A stretch of 64,000 nucleotides of DNA from Ignavibacteriales bacterium (GCA_016707115.1 JADJIH010000006.1:372001-436000), one strand, 5' to 3'. Positions 18,924 through 28,646 are shown, counted from the first letter of the stretch. Made by a program: numbers and translations. The notes: generated by a model from the sequence alone, not told the origin.

Positions 18924-18948
18924 TTGGCATTGTGCTTGCGTACATATT
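18924..18948 (+). promoter_or_regulatory. Candidate promoter of dnaK (sigma-54-like -24/-12)
   Basis: TTGGCA at 18924-18929 and TTGC at 18936-18939 put the GG and GC dinucleotides 12 nt apart, the exact -24/-12 geometry of sigma-54 promoters, about 70 nt before the dnaK ATG. The same TTGGCA can be read as a -35 with a poor -10 (TATGCT) 18 nt on. No CIRCE (HrcA) repeat is visible. Confidence 0.35.
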
Positions 18949-19007
18949 ATGCTAATAAAAATAGAGTTTAATACAGAATTTAAAATATAAATTAAGGAGA
19001 ATGAATA

Positions 19008-20918
19008 ATGGGTAAAATAATAGGAATAGATCTTGGTACAACAAACTCTTGCGTTGCCGTTATGGAAGGAAATGATCCCGTTGTAATTCCAAATTCAGAG
19101 GGTGGCAGAACTACTCCTTCTGTTGTTGCATTTGCAAAATCGGGTGAGAGATTAGTTGGACAACCAGCAAAAAGACAAGCTATTACTAATCCTAAGCACA
19201 CAATCTTTTCAATAAAAAGATTTATGGGAAGATTGATAAATGAAGTTTCAAAAGAAAAGACAGAAATACCTTATGAGGTAGTTGCTGGTGATAACAACAG
19301 CGCACGTGTTCAGATTGGAGATAGAATGTATTCTCCACCTGAAATTAGTGCAATGGTTTTACAGAAAATGAAAAAAACTGCTGAAGATTATCTTGGGCAG
19401 GAAGTGACAGAAGCAGTTATCACTGTTCCTGCGTACTTTAATGATGCACAAAGACAAGCAACCAAAGATGCTGGTGAAATTGCTGGATTGGTTGTTAGAA
19501 GAATTATTAACGAACCAACAGCAGCGGCGTTAGCTTACGGACTTGATAAAAAAACAAGTGATCATACTGTTGCGGTTTACGATCTTGGCGGCGGAACATT
19601 TGATGTTTCTATACTTGCACTTGGTGATGGCGTGTTTGAAGTGAAATCAACAAATGGTGACACACACTTAGGTGGTGATGATTTTGATCAGAGATTGATT
19701 GATTTTCTTGCAGATGAGTTTAAGAAACAGGAAGGTATAGATCTTAGAAAAGATGCGATGGCACTTCAGAGATTAAAGGAAGCTGCTGAAAAAGCTAAGA
19801 TCGAATTATCAACCTCACAATCAACAGATGTAAATTTACCATTTATAACTGCTACACAGGATGGTCCAAAACATCTTAACTTAAATTTAAGCCGGGCTAA
19901 ATTTGAACAGCTTATTGATGACTTAGTAAAGAATACAAAAGCACCATGTGAACAAGCAATGAAAGATGCCGGTGTTACACCAAAAGACATAGATGAAGTT
20001 ATACTCGTTGGTGGATCAACACGAATACCAATGGTTCAACAGTTAGTAAAAGATTTATTTCAAAGAGAACCGCATAAAGGTGTAAACCCAGATGAAGTTG
20101 TAGCAATTGGTGCTGCAATACAAGGTGGTGTTTTAGCAGGTGATGTAAAAGACGTATTACTTTTAGATGTTACTCCGCTTTCGCTTGGAATTGAAACTCT
20201 CGGTGGAGTCATGACAAGATTAATAGAATCAAACACAACGATTCCTACAAAGAAAAGCGAAGTCTTTTCAACCGCTGCTGATAATCAGCCTTCAGTGGAA
20301 ATTCACATAATTCAAGGTGAAAGACCAATGGCCGCAGATAACAGAACATTAGGAAGATTTCATCTTGATGGAATTCCCCCAGCACCCAGAGGTATGCCGC
20401 AGATTGAAGTAACCTTTGATATTGATGCAAATGGAATTTTACATGTTGGTGCAAAAGATAAAGCTTCTGGCAAAGAGCAAAGTATAAGAATTACTTCTTC
20501 AAGTGGATTAGATAAGAGTGAAATAGATAAAATGAAAAATGCTGCTAAAGAACATGCCGCAGAGGATAAACAGAAGAAGGAATCTGTTGAAGTTAGAAAT
20601 CAGGCTGATAGCCTTGTATTCCAGACTAAAAAACAGATTGAGGAATTAAAAGAAAAAGTACCTGCTGATATTAAATCCAGATTAGAATCTGAAATGAAAA
20701 AAGTTGAAGATGCTATGGCAACTAATAATACAGAACAGATAAAATCGGCAACAGAATCTTTAAGTAAAGTATGGAATGAAGTATCAGCTCAGTTGTATTC
20801 TCAAACTGGTCCGCAGGGACAACCTGCTCCTGATCAGCAAGCGGAAAATAAAGCAGCCGATGAAAAAGGTAATGTTCAGGATGCTTCATATGAAGTTGTT
20901 GATGATGATAAAAAATAA
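19008..20918 (+). CDS. dnaK: Chaperone protein DnaK (Hsp70)
   Basis: Hsp70 binds unfolded polypeptides in an ATP-controlled cycle with DnaJ and GrpE. The 636-aa protein has the nucleotide-binding domain (IGIDLGTTNSCV at residues 4-15, YDLGGGTFDVS near 190, VGGSTRIP near 335), the substrate-binding domain and a Gln/Ala/Glu-rich tail. The usual DnaK ending EVVDDDKK is intact. AAGGAG (18994-18999) lies 8 nt before the ATG. It is monocistronic with a strong terminator; no dnaJ or grpE is adjacent, unlike many bacteria. Confidence 0.98.
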   Translation: MGKIIGIDLGTTNSCVAVMEGNDPVVIPNSEGGRTTPSVVAFAKSGERLVGQPAKRQAITNPKHTIFSIKRFMGRLINEVSKEKTEIPYEVVAGDNNSARVQIGDRMYSPPEISAMVLQKMKKTAEDYLGQEVTEAVITVPAYFNDAQRQATKDAGEIAGLVVRRIINEPTAAALAYGLDKKTSDHTVAVYDLGGGTFDVSILALGDGVFEVKSTNGDTHLGGDDFDQRLIDFLADEFKKQEGIDLRKDAMALQRLKEAAEKAKIELSTSQSTDVNLPFITATQDGPKHLNLNLSRAKFEQLIDDLVKNTKAPCEQAMKDAGVTPKDIDEVILVGGSTRIPMVQQLVKDLFQREPHKGVNPDEVVAIGAAIQGGVLAGDVKDVLLLDVTPLSLGIETLGGVMTRLIESNTTIPTKKSEVFSTAADNQPSVEIHIIQGERPMAADNRTLGRFHLDGIPPAPRGMPQIEVTFDIDANGILHVGAKDKASGKEQSIRITSSSGLDKSEIDKMKNAAKEHAAEDKQKKESVEVRNQADSLVFQTKKQIEELKEKVPADIKSRLESEMKKVEDAMATNNTEQIKSATESLSKVWNEVSAQLYSQTGPQGQPAPDQQAENKAADEKGNVQDASYEVVDDDKK

Positions 20919-20956
20919 AATATCTTAAAAATATTTTAGTTCAGCTTAGGTAAATT

Positions 20957-20990
20957 AAAGCTCCGGTTAATTAACGACCGGAGCTTTTTT
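20957..20990 (+). terminator. Intrinsic terminator of dnaK
   Basis: An 11-bp perfect stem (AAAGCTCCGGT with ACCGGAGCTTT, 20957-20967 and 20977-20987), a 9-nt loop and a run of six T. This is the clearest rho-independent terminator in the window. Confidence 0.93.
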
Positions 20991-21041
20991 GTTTACATAT
21001 CATTTGGTTATTTTAGACATAAAGATAATATTACATCACTC

Positions 21042-22139
21042 ATGGTTCGAAGCGAAAAAAAACACAGAATAATATTTATTGATCTTATGCGTGCATTTGC
21101 TGTAATACAGATGGTGCAGGGACATACTGTTGATGCTTTGCTGGCTCCTGAGTTTCGTTCTGACCAGTTTCCTGTTTACTTTTTATGGAATTTTATGAGG
21201 GGAATGACAGCTCCAATCTTTATGTTTACAGCCGGAACAGTTTTTACCTATCTTTTTCGTCTTGTTGATGAACCATTCTTTAACAATCCAAGAGTAAAAA
21301 AAGGTTTTTATAGATTTTTGCTGCTTGTTTGTATTGGGTACTTACTGCGATATCCAACATTTACAATTTTTGATTTTTCTGATGTAACTCAGGATAGATT
21401 AAATATATTTTTTGCTGTTGATGTTTTACAGCTTATTGGATTTGGATTATTATTCGTTATGATTTGCGCTTACATTGCAGAAAAATTAAAGTTAAGTGAT
21501 ACTATAATATTTACTTTTTTTTCATTGTTCTTTTTTATTGCAACCCCATTTCTTATAAAGATCAATTGGCTGGAATATTTTCCTCAACCCATCGCCGGAT
21601 ATTTTTATGAAGGTACAGGATCATTATTTCCATTATTCCCATGGGCTGGATATGTTGTTTTAGGTGGAGTGCTTGGAAGTTATCTGGCAAGAAATCCATT
21701 AGTCTTTAAAACTAATAAGTTTAGTTTCAATCTGGCACTCTTTGGCTTTGCTTTAATTTTTGTTTCGGAAATTTCCGTGCTAATTACAGGTAAATATTTT
21801 AACTATTATTATATCACATCATCATATACTCCCGATACAATTGTTTTTAGAGTTGGATTTGTATTAGTACTTACATCTCTGGTTTCATTTATTTCACAAA
21901 AGATCGAATCTATCCCAAGAATCATTATTCTAGTTGGAAGAAACACATTGCTGATTTATGTAGTTCATTTGATGATATTATACGGCAGTGCCTGGAATCC
22001 TGGTTTATCGTTACTATTTGGAAGTTCACTTAACGTTATTGAAACAATATTTTGTGCATTGGTAATGGTAACCCTAATGGGATTAATGGTTATTTTGCTA
22101 AGTAAATTTAAATTCAGAAATAAACAACTTGTTACCTAA
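21042..22139 (+). CDS. Membrane acyltransferase, heparan-alpha-glucosaminide N-acetyltransferase-like (DUF1624)
   Basis: A 365-aa polytopic membrane protein with about ten hydrophobic segments. The first block (IDLMRAFAVIQMVQGHTVD, residues 11-29) is the signature of the DUF1624/HGSNAT and YeiB-like acyltransferases, with the conserved His near residue 26 expected to carry or receive the acyl group. The WNFMRGMTAPIFMFTAG segment follows, as in that family. Relatives move acetyl groups from cytoplasmic acetyl-CoA across the membrane to an amino sugar; the acceptor here is unknown. ruvB starts 2 nt after its stop. Confidence 0.8.
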   Translation: MVRSEKKHRIIFIDLMRAFAVIQMVQGHTVDALLAPEFRSDQFPVYFLWNFMRGMTAPIFMFTAGTVFTYLFRLVDEPFFNNPRVKKGFYRFLLLVCIGYLLRYPTFTIFDFSDVTQDRLNIFFAVDVLQLIGFGLLFVMICAYIAEKLKLSDTIIFTFFSLFFFIATPFLIKINWLEYFPQPIAGYFYEGTGSLFPLFPWAGYVVLGGVLGSYLARNPLVFKTNKFSFNLALFGFALIFVSEISVLITGKYFNYYYITSSYTPDTIVFRVGFVLVLTSLVSFISQKIESIPRIIILVGRNTLLIYVVHLMILYGSAWNPGLSLLFGSSLNVIETIFCALVMVTLMGLMVILLSKFKFRNKQLVT

Positions 22140-22141
22140 CG

Positions 22142-23167
22142 ATGAGAAAATCCAATACAACAAATCCTGCACCTTTAGATGATGAGAAACAGATTGATCA
22201 ATCACTTCGCCCTCAGTTCATAAATGATTTTTCAGGACAGAAGAGAATAACTGAAAATCTTAATGTATTTGTTTCTGCTGCAAAGAAGCGAAAAGATTCA
22301 TTAGATCATGTTTTGCTTACGGGACCTCCGGGACTTGGGAAAACTACTCTTGCGCACATAATTGCAAATGAACTTGGAACAAAAATTAAAATTACTTCCG
22401 GTCCAGTTTTAGAAAAACCAGGTGATCTTGCAGGACTTTTAACAAACCTGGAAGAGCATTCAGTTTTATTCATAGATGAAATTCACAGACTTAGCCCTGT
22501 TGTTGAAGAATATCTTTACTCAGCAATGGAAGATTATAAATTAGATATTATGATTGAAAGCGGTCCAAATGCTCGTTCAGTTCAGATCAGTTTACCAAAG
22601 TATACTTTAGTTGGTGCTACAACACGAGCGGGAATGTTAACTTCGCCATTGCGTGATAGATTTGGAATTAAGTTTCGTTTGGATTACTACGACAATGAAA
22701 CTCTAAATAAAATTGTAAATCGATCAGCAAAAATTCTTAATTTAAAAATTGATACAGATGCTTCACTTGAACTTGCAAAAAGATCAAGAGGTACACCAAG
22801 AATTGCAAATAGATTATTAAGACGTACAAGAGACTTTGCAGATTTTGATAATAAAACTCTAATTGATTTGGCCGTCGCTAAAAAAGCTTTAACTGCTCTT
22901 GAGGTTGATGAATTTGGATTGGATGAAATGGATAAAGATATACTTCTTGCGATAATTGATAAGTACAATGGCGGTCCTGTTGGATTGAATACTCTTGCAG
23001 TAGCAGTTAATGAAGATCCTGGTACTATTGAAGAAGTATATGAACCATTCTTAATTCAGCAGGGATTTATACAACGTACACCACGCGGCAGGGAAGCTAC
23101 AGCCTTAGCATATAAAAGATTTGGCCGAAATAAATTTGAGAAAAATGATCAAACACTTTTTGAATGA
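22142..23167 (+). CDS. ruvB: Holliday junction branch migration DNA helicase RuvB
   Basis: RuvB is the AAA+ motor that drives branch migration with RuvA at Holliday junctions. The 341-aa protein has the SLRPQFINDFSGQ N-terminal block, Walker A GPPGLGKTT (about residues 61-69), Walker B LFIDEIHRL, sensor-1 ATTRAG, arginine-finger region LRDRFGI and the C-terminal winged helix ending near GRNKF. It lies between a membrane acyltransferase and an M1 peptidase; ruvA and ruvC are not here. Confidence 0.97.
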   Translation: MRKSNTTNPAPLDDEKQIDQSLRPQFINDFSGQKRITENLNVFVSAAKKRKDSLDHVLLTGPPGLGKTTLAHIIANELGTKIKITSGPVLEKPGDLAGLLTNLEEHSVLFIDEIHRLSPVVEEYLYSAMEDYKLDIMIESGPNARSVQISLPKYTLVGATTRAGMLTSPLRDRFGIKFRLDYYDNETLNKIVNRSAKILNLKIDTDASLELAKRSRGTPRIANRLLRRTRDFADFDNKTLIDLAVAKKALTALEVDEFGLDEMDKDILLAIIDKYNGGPVGLNTLAVAVNEDPGTIEEVYEPFLIQQGFIQRTPRGREATALAYKRFGRNKFEKNDQTLFE

Positions 23168-23183
23168 TGAAAGGGAGATTACA

Positions 23184-25065
23184 TTGAAAAGATTATTAAT
23201 ATTTTTTATTTCTTTTATTTTTTCAGTTCTAACATTTTCACAAAATGATAATTATATCCCCTTAAACATAAAACCAGCTTATGAAAAAGGTACACGATCA
23301 TTAGATGGAAAACCGGGTACTGAATTATTGGCAGAATAAATCAGAGTATAACATCAAAGTAAATTTGGATCCCCGAACAAAATTACTTCAAGGATCAGAA
23401 AATATTGTTTATTATAATAACAGTCCTGATTCCTTATCTCAAATTGTGGTTAGATTATATCACAATATCAGCAAGCCAAATGCAAAGCGTGATTTTTATC
23501 TTAATGAAAATGCCATTAATGATGGGATTAAATTAAAAAAAATATTTGTTAGAGATAGTGAAATCAAAATAGATGACAAATCTTTAATAAATATTACGGG
23601 CACCAATCTAACTCTAAGGCTTATAGATAAATTGGGGCCAAAGAGTAAAATTAATCTTTCGTTTGATTGGGAATTAGAAATGCCTGCGGTACAATCAATC
23701 AGATACGGAAGTTACGATTCTACTTCGATGTTTGTTGCTTATTGGTATCCTCAGATTTCTGTTTATGATGATGTTGATGGCTGGGATAGATTAGATTATG
23801 CGGGAACTTTGGAAATGTATAATGATTTTAATGATTACAACATTGAGTTTACTGTTCCTGCAGGATTCCAAATTTGGGCAACTGGTGTTTGGCAGAATGC
23901 TGATGAAATACTGAATCAAAAATATTTAGAGAGATATAACTCAGCGTGGAAATCTGATGATGTAATTAAGATAGTTGAACAAGTTGATTTATTTGCTAAT
24001 GATATCTATAAAACAAAAACGGGTTCTCAGACTATAAAATATAAAGCTGAGAATGTTCCTGATTTTGCATTTGGAATTAGCAATACATATTTGTGGGATG
24101 CAGTTAGTTTAGAAGTTGATAAAAAATCTGGAAGAAGAGTTTATTGTGCAGCCGCTTACAGACAAACGAGTCCGGATTTTGTTGATGTTGCATATTATGC
24201 AAAAGAGTCTTTAAAATATTTTTCATTTGAAATGCCTGGAGTTATTTATCCGTATCCATCTGCAACAGTATTCAATGGTGCAGGCGGAATGGAGTTTCCG
24301 ATGATTGTTAATAACGGCAGAGAAGATACTAAAGCCGGTACAGTTGGATTAACATCACACGAGCTGGCTCATACTTACATGCCTTTTTATATGGGAACTA
24401 ATGAGCGCAAATATCCTTTTATGGATGAAGGCTGGGCGGTAATGCTGCCTTATGATTTTCAGGAAAGAATGGCAGATGGAAATACACCACGAATACGAAC
24501 TGTTATTGGTTATGAAAGTTTTGCCGGTAATGAATACGATTTACCATTAATGATTCCATCACCAACAATCAGTTACAGATCATATAGAATCTCTGCATAC
24601 AACAAACCAGCGATTGCTTATGATATACTTAGAAAAACTTTGGGTGATGATCTTTTCCTAAAAGCTCTACACGCATACATAGAAAGATGGAATGGCAAAC
24701 ATCCCATACCAACAGATTTTTTCTTTACATTTAATGAAGTTACTGGTCAGGATTTAAGCTGGTTCTGGAAACCATGGTTCTATAATTTTAGTTATCCGGA
24801 TCTTGCAATCTCCAAAGTAAAAGCAAGAAGAAATTCTTTATTTGTTGAAGTGAAAAACAGCGGCAATCTTCCATTACCCGTTAAGTTACAGGTTATGTAT
24901 AAAGATGCAGTAGTGAAAGAAGTATATAAGAATGCAGATGTTTGGAAATCAGGTAAAGAAAAAATTGAAGTTAAGATTGAAGGTGTTAAAAATTACGATG
25001 CTGTTATTTTAGGGAGTGAACTTATTCCTGATGTGAACTCAATCGATAATGTTTACTTTAAGTAA
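23184..25065 (+). pseudogene. M1 family metallopeptidase, split by a +1 frameshift
   Basis: M1 enzymes are zinc aminopeptidases. Two frames must be joined. The first (TTG at 23184, AAGGGAG at 23171-23177) gives a signal peptide (LKRLLIFFISFIFS...) and runs to the SLDGKPGT segment near 23321. The second continues NYWQNKSEYNIKV and all of the catalytic part. One extra base between about 23313 and 23325 explains the break; removing it restores the GKPG.NYWQN segment seen in relatives. The zinc site is HELAH (24358-24372) with the downstream Glu in FMDEGWA, and the exopeptidase-type motif is GGMEFP. The downstream part alone lacks a secretion signal. Either a sequencing indel or a real inactivating mutation; no slippery stop motif suggests programmed shifting. 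Confidence 0.85.
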
Positions 25066-25132
25066 GTTGCTTGAATATTACCGAAGTTTACAAGTATATG
25101 TTGAATATCAGCTTGAAAGTCAGGAGTCGACT

Positions 25133-25167
25133 GAGAAATCTTCAGGTATTAGCAAATAAGATTTCTC
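25133..25167. repeat. Palindromic intergenic repeat (GAGAAATCTT type)
   Basis: Perfect 10-bp arms GAGAAATCTT and AAGATTTCTC separated by 15 nt, followed by CCTTTGGTCGAAATGAC. From memory this resembles a dispersed GTCATTTCGACC...GAGAAATCTT repeat found in Bacteroidota-related genomes. Only one copy is in the window. It sits between convergent genes and may also end transcripts. Confidence 0.5.
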
Positions 25168-25234
25168 CCTTTGGTCGAAATGACATTTATATAGCTTTGA
25201 CTAATTCTATTTGTATTACAAATTAACGTTATAC

Positions 25235-27031
25235 TTAATACTTATTTTTTTTGTCTCTTGAAAAACTACTTTTACGGCTAAAATCTTTTTTCTCACCAAA
25301 TTCTTTTTTATCTCTTGAGAAACCTCCCGGTTTCTTAAATCCGCCTGGACTTTTTCTATCTGAACTAAATCTCGGTTTGCTTCCACCTGCGCCGCCGCCG
25401 CCACCACGTCTCTTTTCAGCTATTTCAAGATTTATATCACGCTTCTTTAATTTCTGTCCTTTAAAACCTTCCATAATTTCGTTCTGAAAAGTAGTATCAG
25501 CTTCAAAGAATGAAAAGGTTTTTAGGATTTCAATTTCACCGATTTCAATATCGCGCATTCCGGTAAAATCATTTATCATCCCGATTAACTGAGTTGGTTT
25601 TAATCCATCAGTAACTCCAAGATTAAGAAAATATCTTGTGTAGTTACTTTTACCTCTTTGGTTGGATCGATCTCTATCTCTTTCCTTAAATTTACCTTCG
25701 GTTGGACTGTTTAGATCAGCCATATTTTTATAATAGTCTAAAAATCTATTGAACTCGATAGAAACAAATCTTTGAATAAGATCATTTCTATCCATCCACT
25801 CAAGTTTTTCATAAATTTTTGGAAGGTAAGGTTCAACCTGAACAGTATCCACTTCTACTTTTTCAACCTTATCAATCAAATGGAAAAGTTGTTTCTCACA
25901 AATATCTCTGCCTGAAGGAATAGGAAGTATTGTAAATTTTTTGCCCAACTGTTTTTCAATTGTATTGAGTTTATATTTTTCTTTTAGATTAGCTATTACA
26001 ATTGAAGTACCGCTTTTACCAGCTCTGCCTGTTCTTCCGCTTCTATGAGTGTAGATTTCTAATTCATCAGGAAGATCATAATTTATAATATGAGTAAGAT
26101 CATCAACATCTAGTCCGCGTGCAGCAACATCAGTTGCAACAAGAAGTCTTAAATGTCTTGTTCTAAATTTGTTTAGAACAGCTTCGCGCTGTGATTGTGA
26201 AAGATCACCATGAAGTGCATCAGCATCATACCCATCCTGCATAAGTTTTTCAGAAACATCTTTTGTTTCCTGTCGTGTTCTGCAAAATACAATTCCGTAA
26301 ACGTTTGGATGAAAATCAACAATTCTTTTTAATGCAAGATATTTATCACGTGCATGAACCAGATAACTTAAGTGTTCTACATTTTCTGCACCTGAATTTT
26401 TTCTGCCGATTGTAACTTCAACAGGATTTTTCATATATCGGTTAGCTATTGAAAGCAGGGGATTGGGCATTGTAGCAGAAAACAAATATGTGTTTCTGGT
26501 TTTAGGAGTAGTTTCTAAAATCGCTTCAAGTTCTTCCTTAAATCCCATATTAAGCATTTCATCTGCTTCATCCAGAATAACAGCTTTAACTTTATTTAAG
26601 TTTACTTCACCACGATTTATTAAATCATTTAATCTGCCCGGAGTTGCAGAAATAATCTGCGCACCACGTTTGATATTCTGTATTTGTCTATCCATACTCG
26701 AGCCGCCAAATATTGCAGCTATCTTTATCCCTTTGTTATGTGCCGCGTAATCTTTTAAGTCATCAGCAATCTGTAAACATAATTCTCGTGTTGGCGCAAT
26801 AATCAAATACTGAACCTGTTTTAAAGTTGTATCTGTTTTATGAATAATTGGTAAACCGAATGCCGCTGTTTTACCGGTTCCGGTTTGTGCAAGTGCAATA
26901 ATATCCTGTGGTTCATCCTGAAGCATCATAGGAATTATTTTTTCCTGTACCGGCATCGGGTTTTCAAAATTCAGTTCTTTAATAGCACTTAATATATTTT
27001 TATCTAAACCTAACTCTTCAAACGAATTCAT
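25235..27031 (-). CDS. DEAD-box RNA helicase with DbpA-type RNA-binding domain
   Basis: A 598-aa ATP-dependent RNA helicase, likely acting in ribosome assembly or cold-shock RNA remodelling. Q-motif phenylalanine and Gln (residues 4-29), Walker A AQTGTGKT (48-55), PTREL (80-84), TPGR (130-133), DEAD (154-157), SATMP, and RGLDVDDLTHIINYD with HRSGRTGRAG are present. A DbpA-type RNA-binding domain spans about 460-535. The last 60 residues are Gly, Lys, Arg and Ser rich (RRGGGGGAGG then repeated FSRDKK), a disordered RNA-binding tail. It resembles DeaD/CshA proteins; a long 5' leader is possible (see upstream hairpin). Confidence 0.95.
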   Translation of the reverse strand: MNSFEELGLDKNILSAIKELNFENPMPVQEKIIPMMLQDEPQDIIALAQTGTGKTAAFGLPIIHKTDTTLKQVQYLIIAPTRELCLQIADDLKDYAAHNKGIKIAAIFGGSSMDRQIQNIKRGAQIISATPGRLNDLINRGEVNLNKVKAVILDEADEMLNMGFKEELEAILETTPKTRNTYLFSATMPNPLLSIANRYMKNPVEVTIGRKNSGAENVEHLSYLVHARDKYLALKRIVDFHPNVYGIVFCRTRQETKDVSEKLMQDGYDADALHGDLSQSQREAVLNKFRTRHLRLLVATDVAARGLDVDDLTHIINYDLPDELEIYTHRSGRTGRAGKSGTSIVIANLKEKYKLNTIEKQLGKKFTILPIPSGRDICEKQLFHLIDKVEKVEVDTVQVEPYLPKIYEKLEWMDRNDLIQRFVSIEFNRFLDYYKNMADLNSPTEGKFKERDRDRSNQRGKSNYTRYFLNLGVTDGLKPTQLIGMINDFTGMRDIEIGEIEILKTFSFFEADTTFQNEIMEGFKGQKLKKRDINLEIAEKRRGGGGGAGGSKPRFSSDRKSPGGFKKPGGFSRDKKEFGEKKDFSRKSSFSRDKKNKY

Positions 27032-27328
27032 CTAAAAGCTTTCTATAAATTTTTGTTTATTTGATTATTGATTACTCTTGGTAAGATTTCACTGGCTGGA
27101 ATATCAACTAAATTATCTGTTAGTATATCGGGCAAGTTCAAATTCTTTTTTGGTGATTTGATTCGGAATTAATTAAATCCGCAAACAAGAAGTAAATCGT
27201 TGCCCTAAGATACGGAAATTTTATTAAATCATTGTTAAGCGATTTCTGGCTATTATTTGACTTTAACCGCCAAAATCGCTTCGTTTGTGGTGAATATATA
27301 TTAAATTATTTTTCATTAAGGACTTCTT
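27032..27328. other. Divergent intergenic region with hairpin
   Basis: This 297-nt gap separates the helicase from the divergent secreted-protein gene. It holds a hairpin at 27237-27281 and, reading toward the helicase, a TATCTTAG sequence (27205-27212) one base off the Bacteroidota -7 consensus TAnnTTTG, which would give a leader of about 165 nt. No open reading frame of note. Confidence 0.35.
27237..27281. repeat. 13-bp hairpin with single bulge
   Basis: Left arm AAGCGATTTCTGGC and right arm GCCAAAATCGCTT pair with one bulged base around an 18-nt loop. It lies 47 nt before the ATG of the secreted-protein gene and about 200 nt before the helicase. There is no T-tract, so a regulatory site or leader structure is more likely than a terminator. 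Confidence 0.5.
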
Positions 27329-28620
27329 ATGAAAAAGTTAGGTTTAGTTTTTTGTTTGGTTCTGGTGATTTGTTGTTCAAATACTTTTGGACAAAGTGAA
27401 TTAACAAAGATTGAAAGAATCTTAAACAATTCAATTCAAACCACCTTGGATCCTTGCCCGGTTGGTCCAGCAACAAATCCTACACCCGCAAATGGGACAA
27501 CAAACATAAGCATATCCTCTCCTGGAAGTCTTACCTGGAATAATGGTGATGGAACTACTTTGGTGGATGTATATTTTGGTCCTGAAGGCAATGTTGTATG
27601 GATCTACAGTGGCTCTGCTATATCATCATTATTACTTCCTCCTCCATTAAATTACCAAACTACTTATGAATGGAAAGTTGTTTGTAAAAATGATACTTGC
27701 AATGCAGAATCTGAAATTTGGTCATTCACAACAGAAGCAGATCCTAGTATTATTTGGTGGGAAGATAATTTTGAAGAAGGACTTGCTAATTGGACAATTA
27801 CAAATGATGGTGGAACTTGTATTTGGCAAATTTTTGAACCTCCCTATCCAAATTTGTATACTTTGCCAAATTCTTCTTACGGAGGTGTTCTTGTTGCTGA
27901 TGCCGACTTTTGTGGTATGGGTACAACTTTGCTATCGACTGCGACAATTACAAATCCGATTGTTCTTTTGCCAGATCCTTATCATTGGATAGAATTTGAC
28001 AATGATTGGCAGGCCTTTGACTCGACTAGTTTTGGTTATGTTGAAATAAGTACAGATAATATTAATTGGCAGATGATCAGAACTTTTCATGAAATAGATG
28101 TTAGATACACATGAGTTTATTAATATCTCTTCTTTTGTCGGAATTCAAGCGGAAGTTTATGTGAGATTTCGATCTGTACAACCAGGTTGGCATTGGTGGT
28201 GGGCTATAGACAATTTAAGAATAGGTTATGCATCGATACCAGTCGAACTAACCTCCTTCACTTCATCAGTTATTGAAAAGATGTAACACTAATTGGCAGC
28301 AGCAACAAATTCAAGGTTGTAAAGTACAGAGACAAGCCTTTGCTGATAAGAATTTGGAAGCAGGGAAGTATCAATACAGGTTAAAGCAAATAGATTTTGA
28401 TGGTACGTTTGAATATTCGAATGTAATTGAAGTTGAAATAGTTCCGCCATTAAAATTTTCATTAGAACAGAATTACCCAAATCCATTTAATCCAGTTACA
28501 ACAATAAAATATATTCCTCGAGGGTCAAAGTTTATGATGTTTTAGGTAAAGAAGTTGCAACACTAGTTAACGAAGAAAAACCTGTGGAATTATGAAGCAG
28601 AATTTAATGGGGGGGGGGGG
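27329..28620 (+). pseudogene. Secreted protein with T9SS sorting domain, broken by several indels
   Basis: An intact N-terminal part (27329-28114) has a signal peptide (MKKLGLVFCLVLV...) and Fibronectin-III-like and jelly-roll-like segments (WWEDNFEEGLANWTI). Coding then shifts +1 near 28098-28112 (THEFINISSFVG...WWAIDNLRIGY), and again near 28280-28300 into the frame of FADKNLEAGKYQYRLKQID. It reaches the sorting motif NYPNPFNP near 28480-28500, then shifts again at 28515-28525 into VKVYDVLGKEVATLVNEEKP. Expected stretches of the linker appear shortened, and the last sorting strands are missing: the gene runs into a 19-G homopolymer. It would have been type IX secretion cargo. Decay versus poor consensus cannot be told apart here. 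Confidence 0.8.
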
Positions 28621-28646
28621 GGGGGGGTTGAAAAAAAAGGGGGGGG
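28609..28646. repeat. G homopolymer tract (G19, A8, G8)
   Basis: Nineteen G in a row (28609-28627), then TTG, eight A and eight G. It is strikingly out of character in an AT-rich region and follows coding sequence with many indels. A sequencing or gap-filling artefact is the simplest explanation; a hypervariable slippage tract is the alternative. Confidence 0.9.

Noticed and set aside
23313..23325. Programmed +1 frameshift in the M1 peptidase
   Set aside because: No slow or stop codon with a slippery run at the join, unlike the prfB-type site; an indel is simpler.
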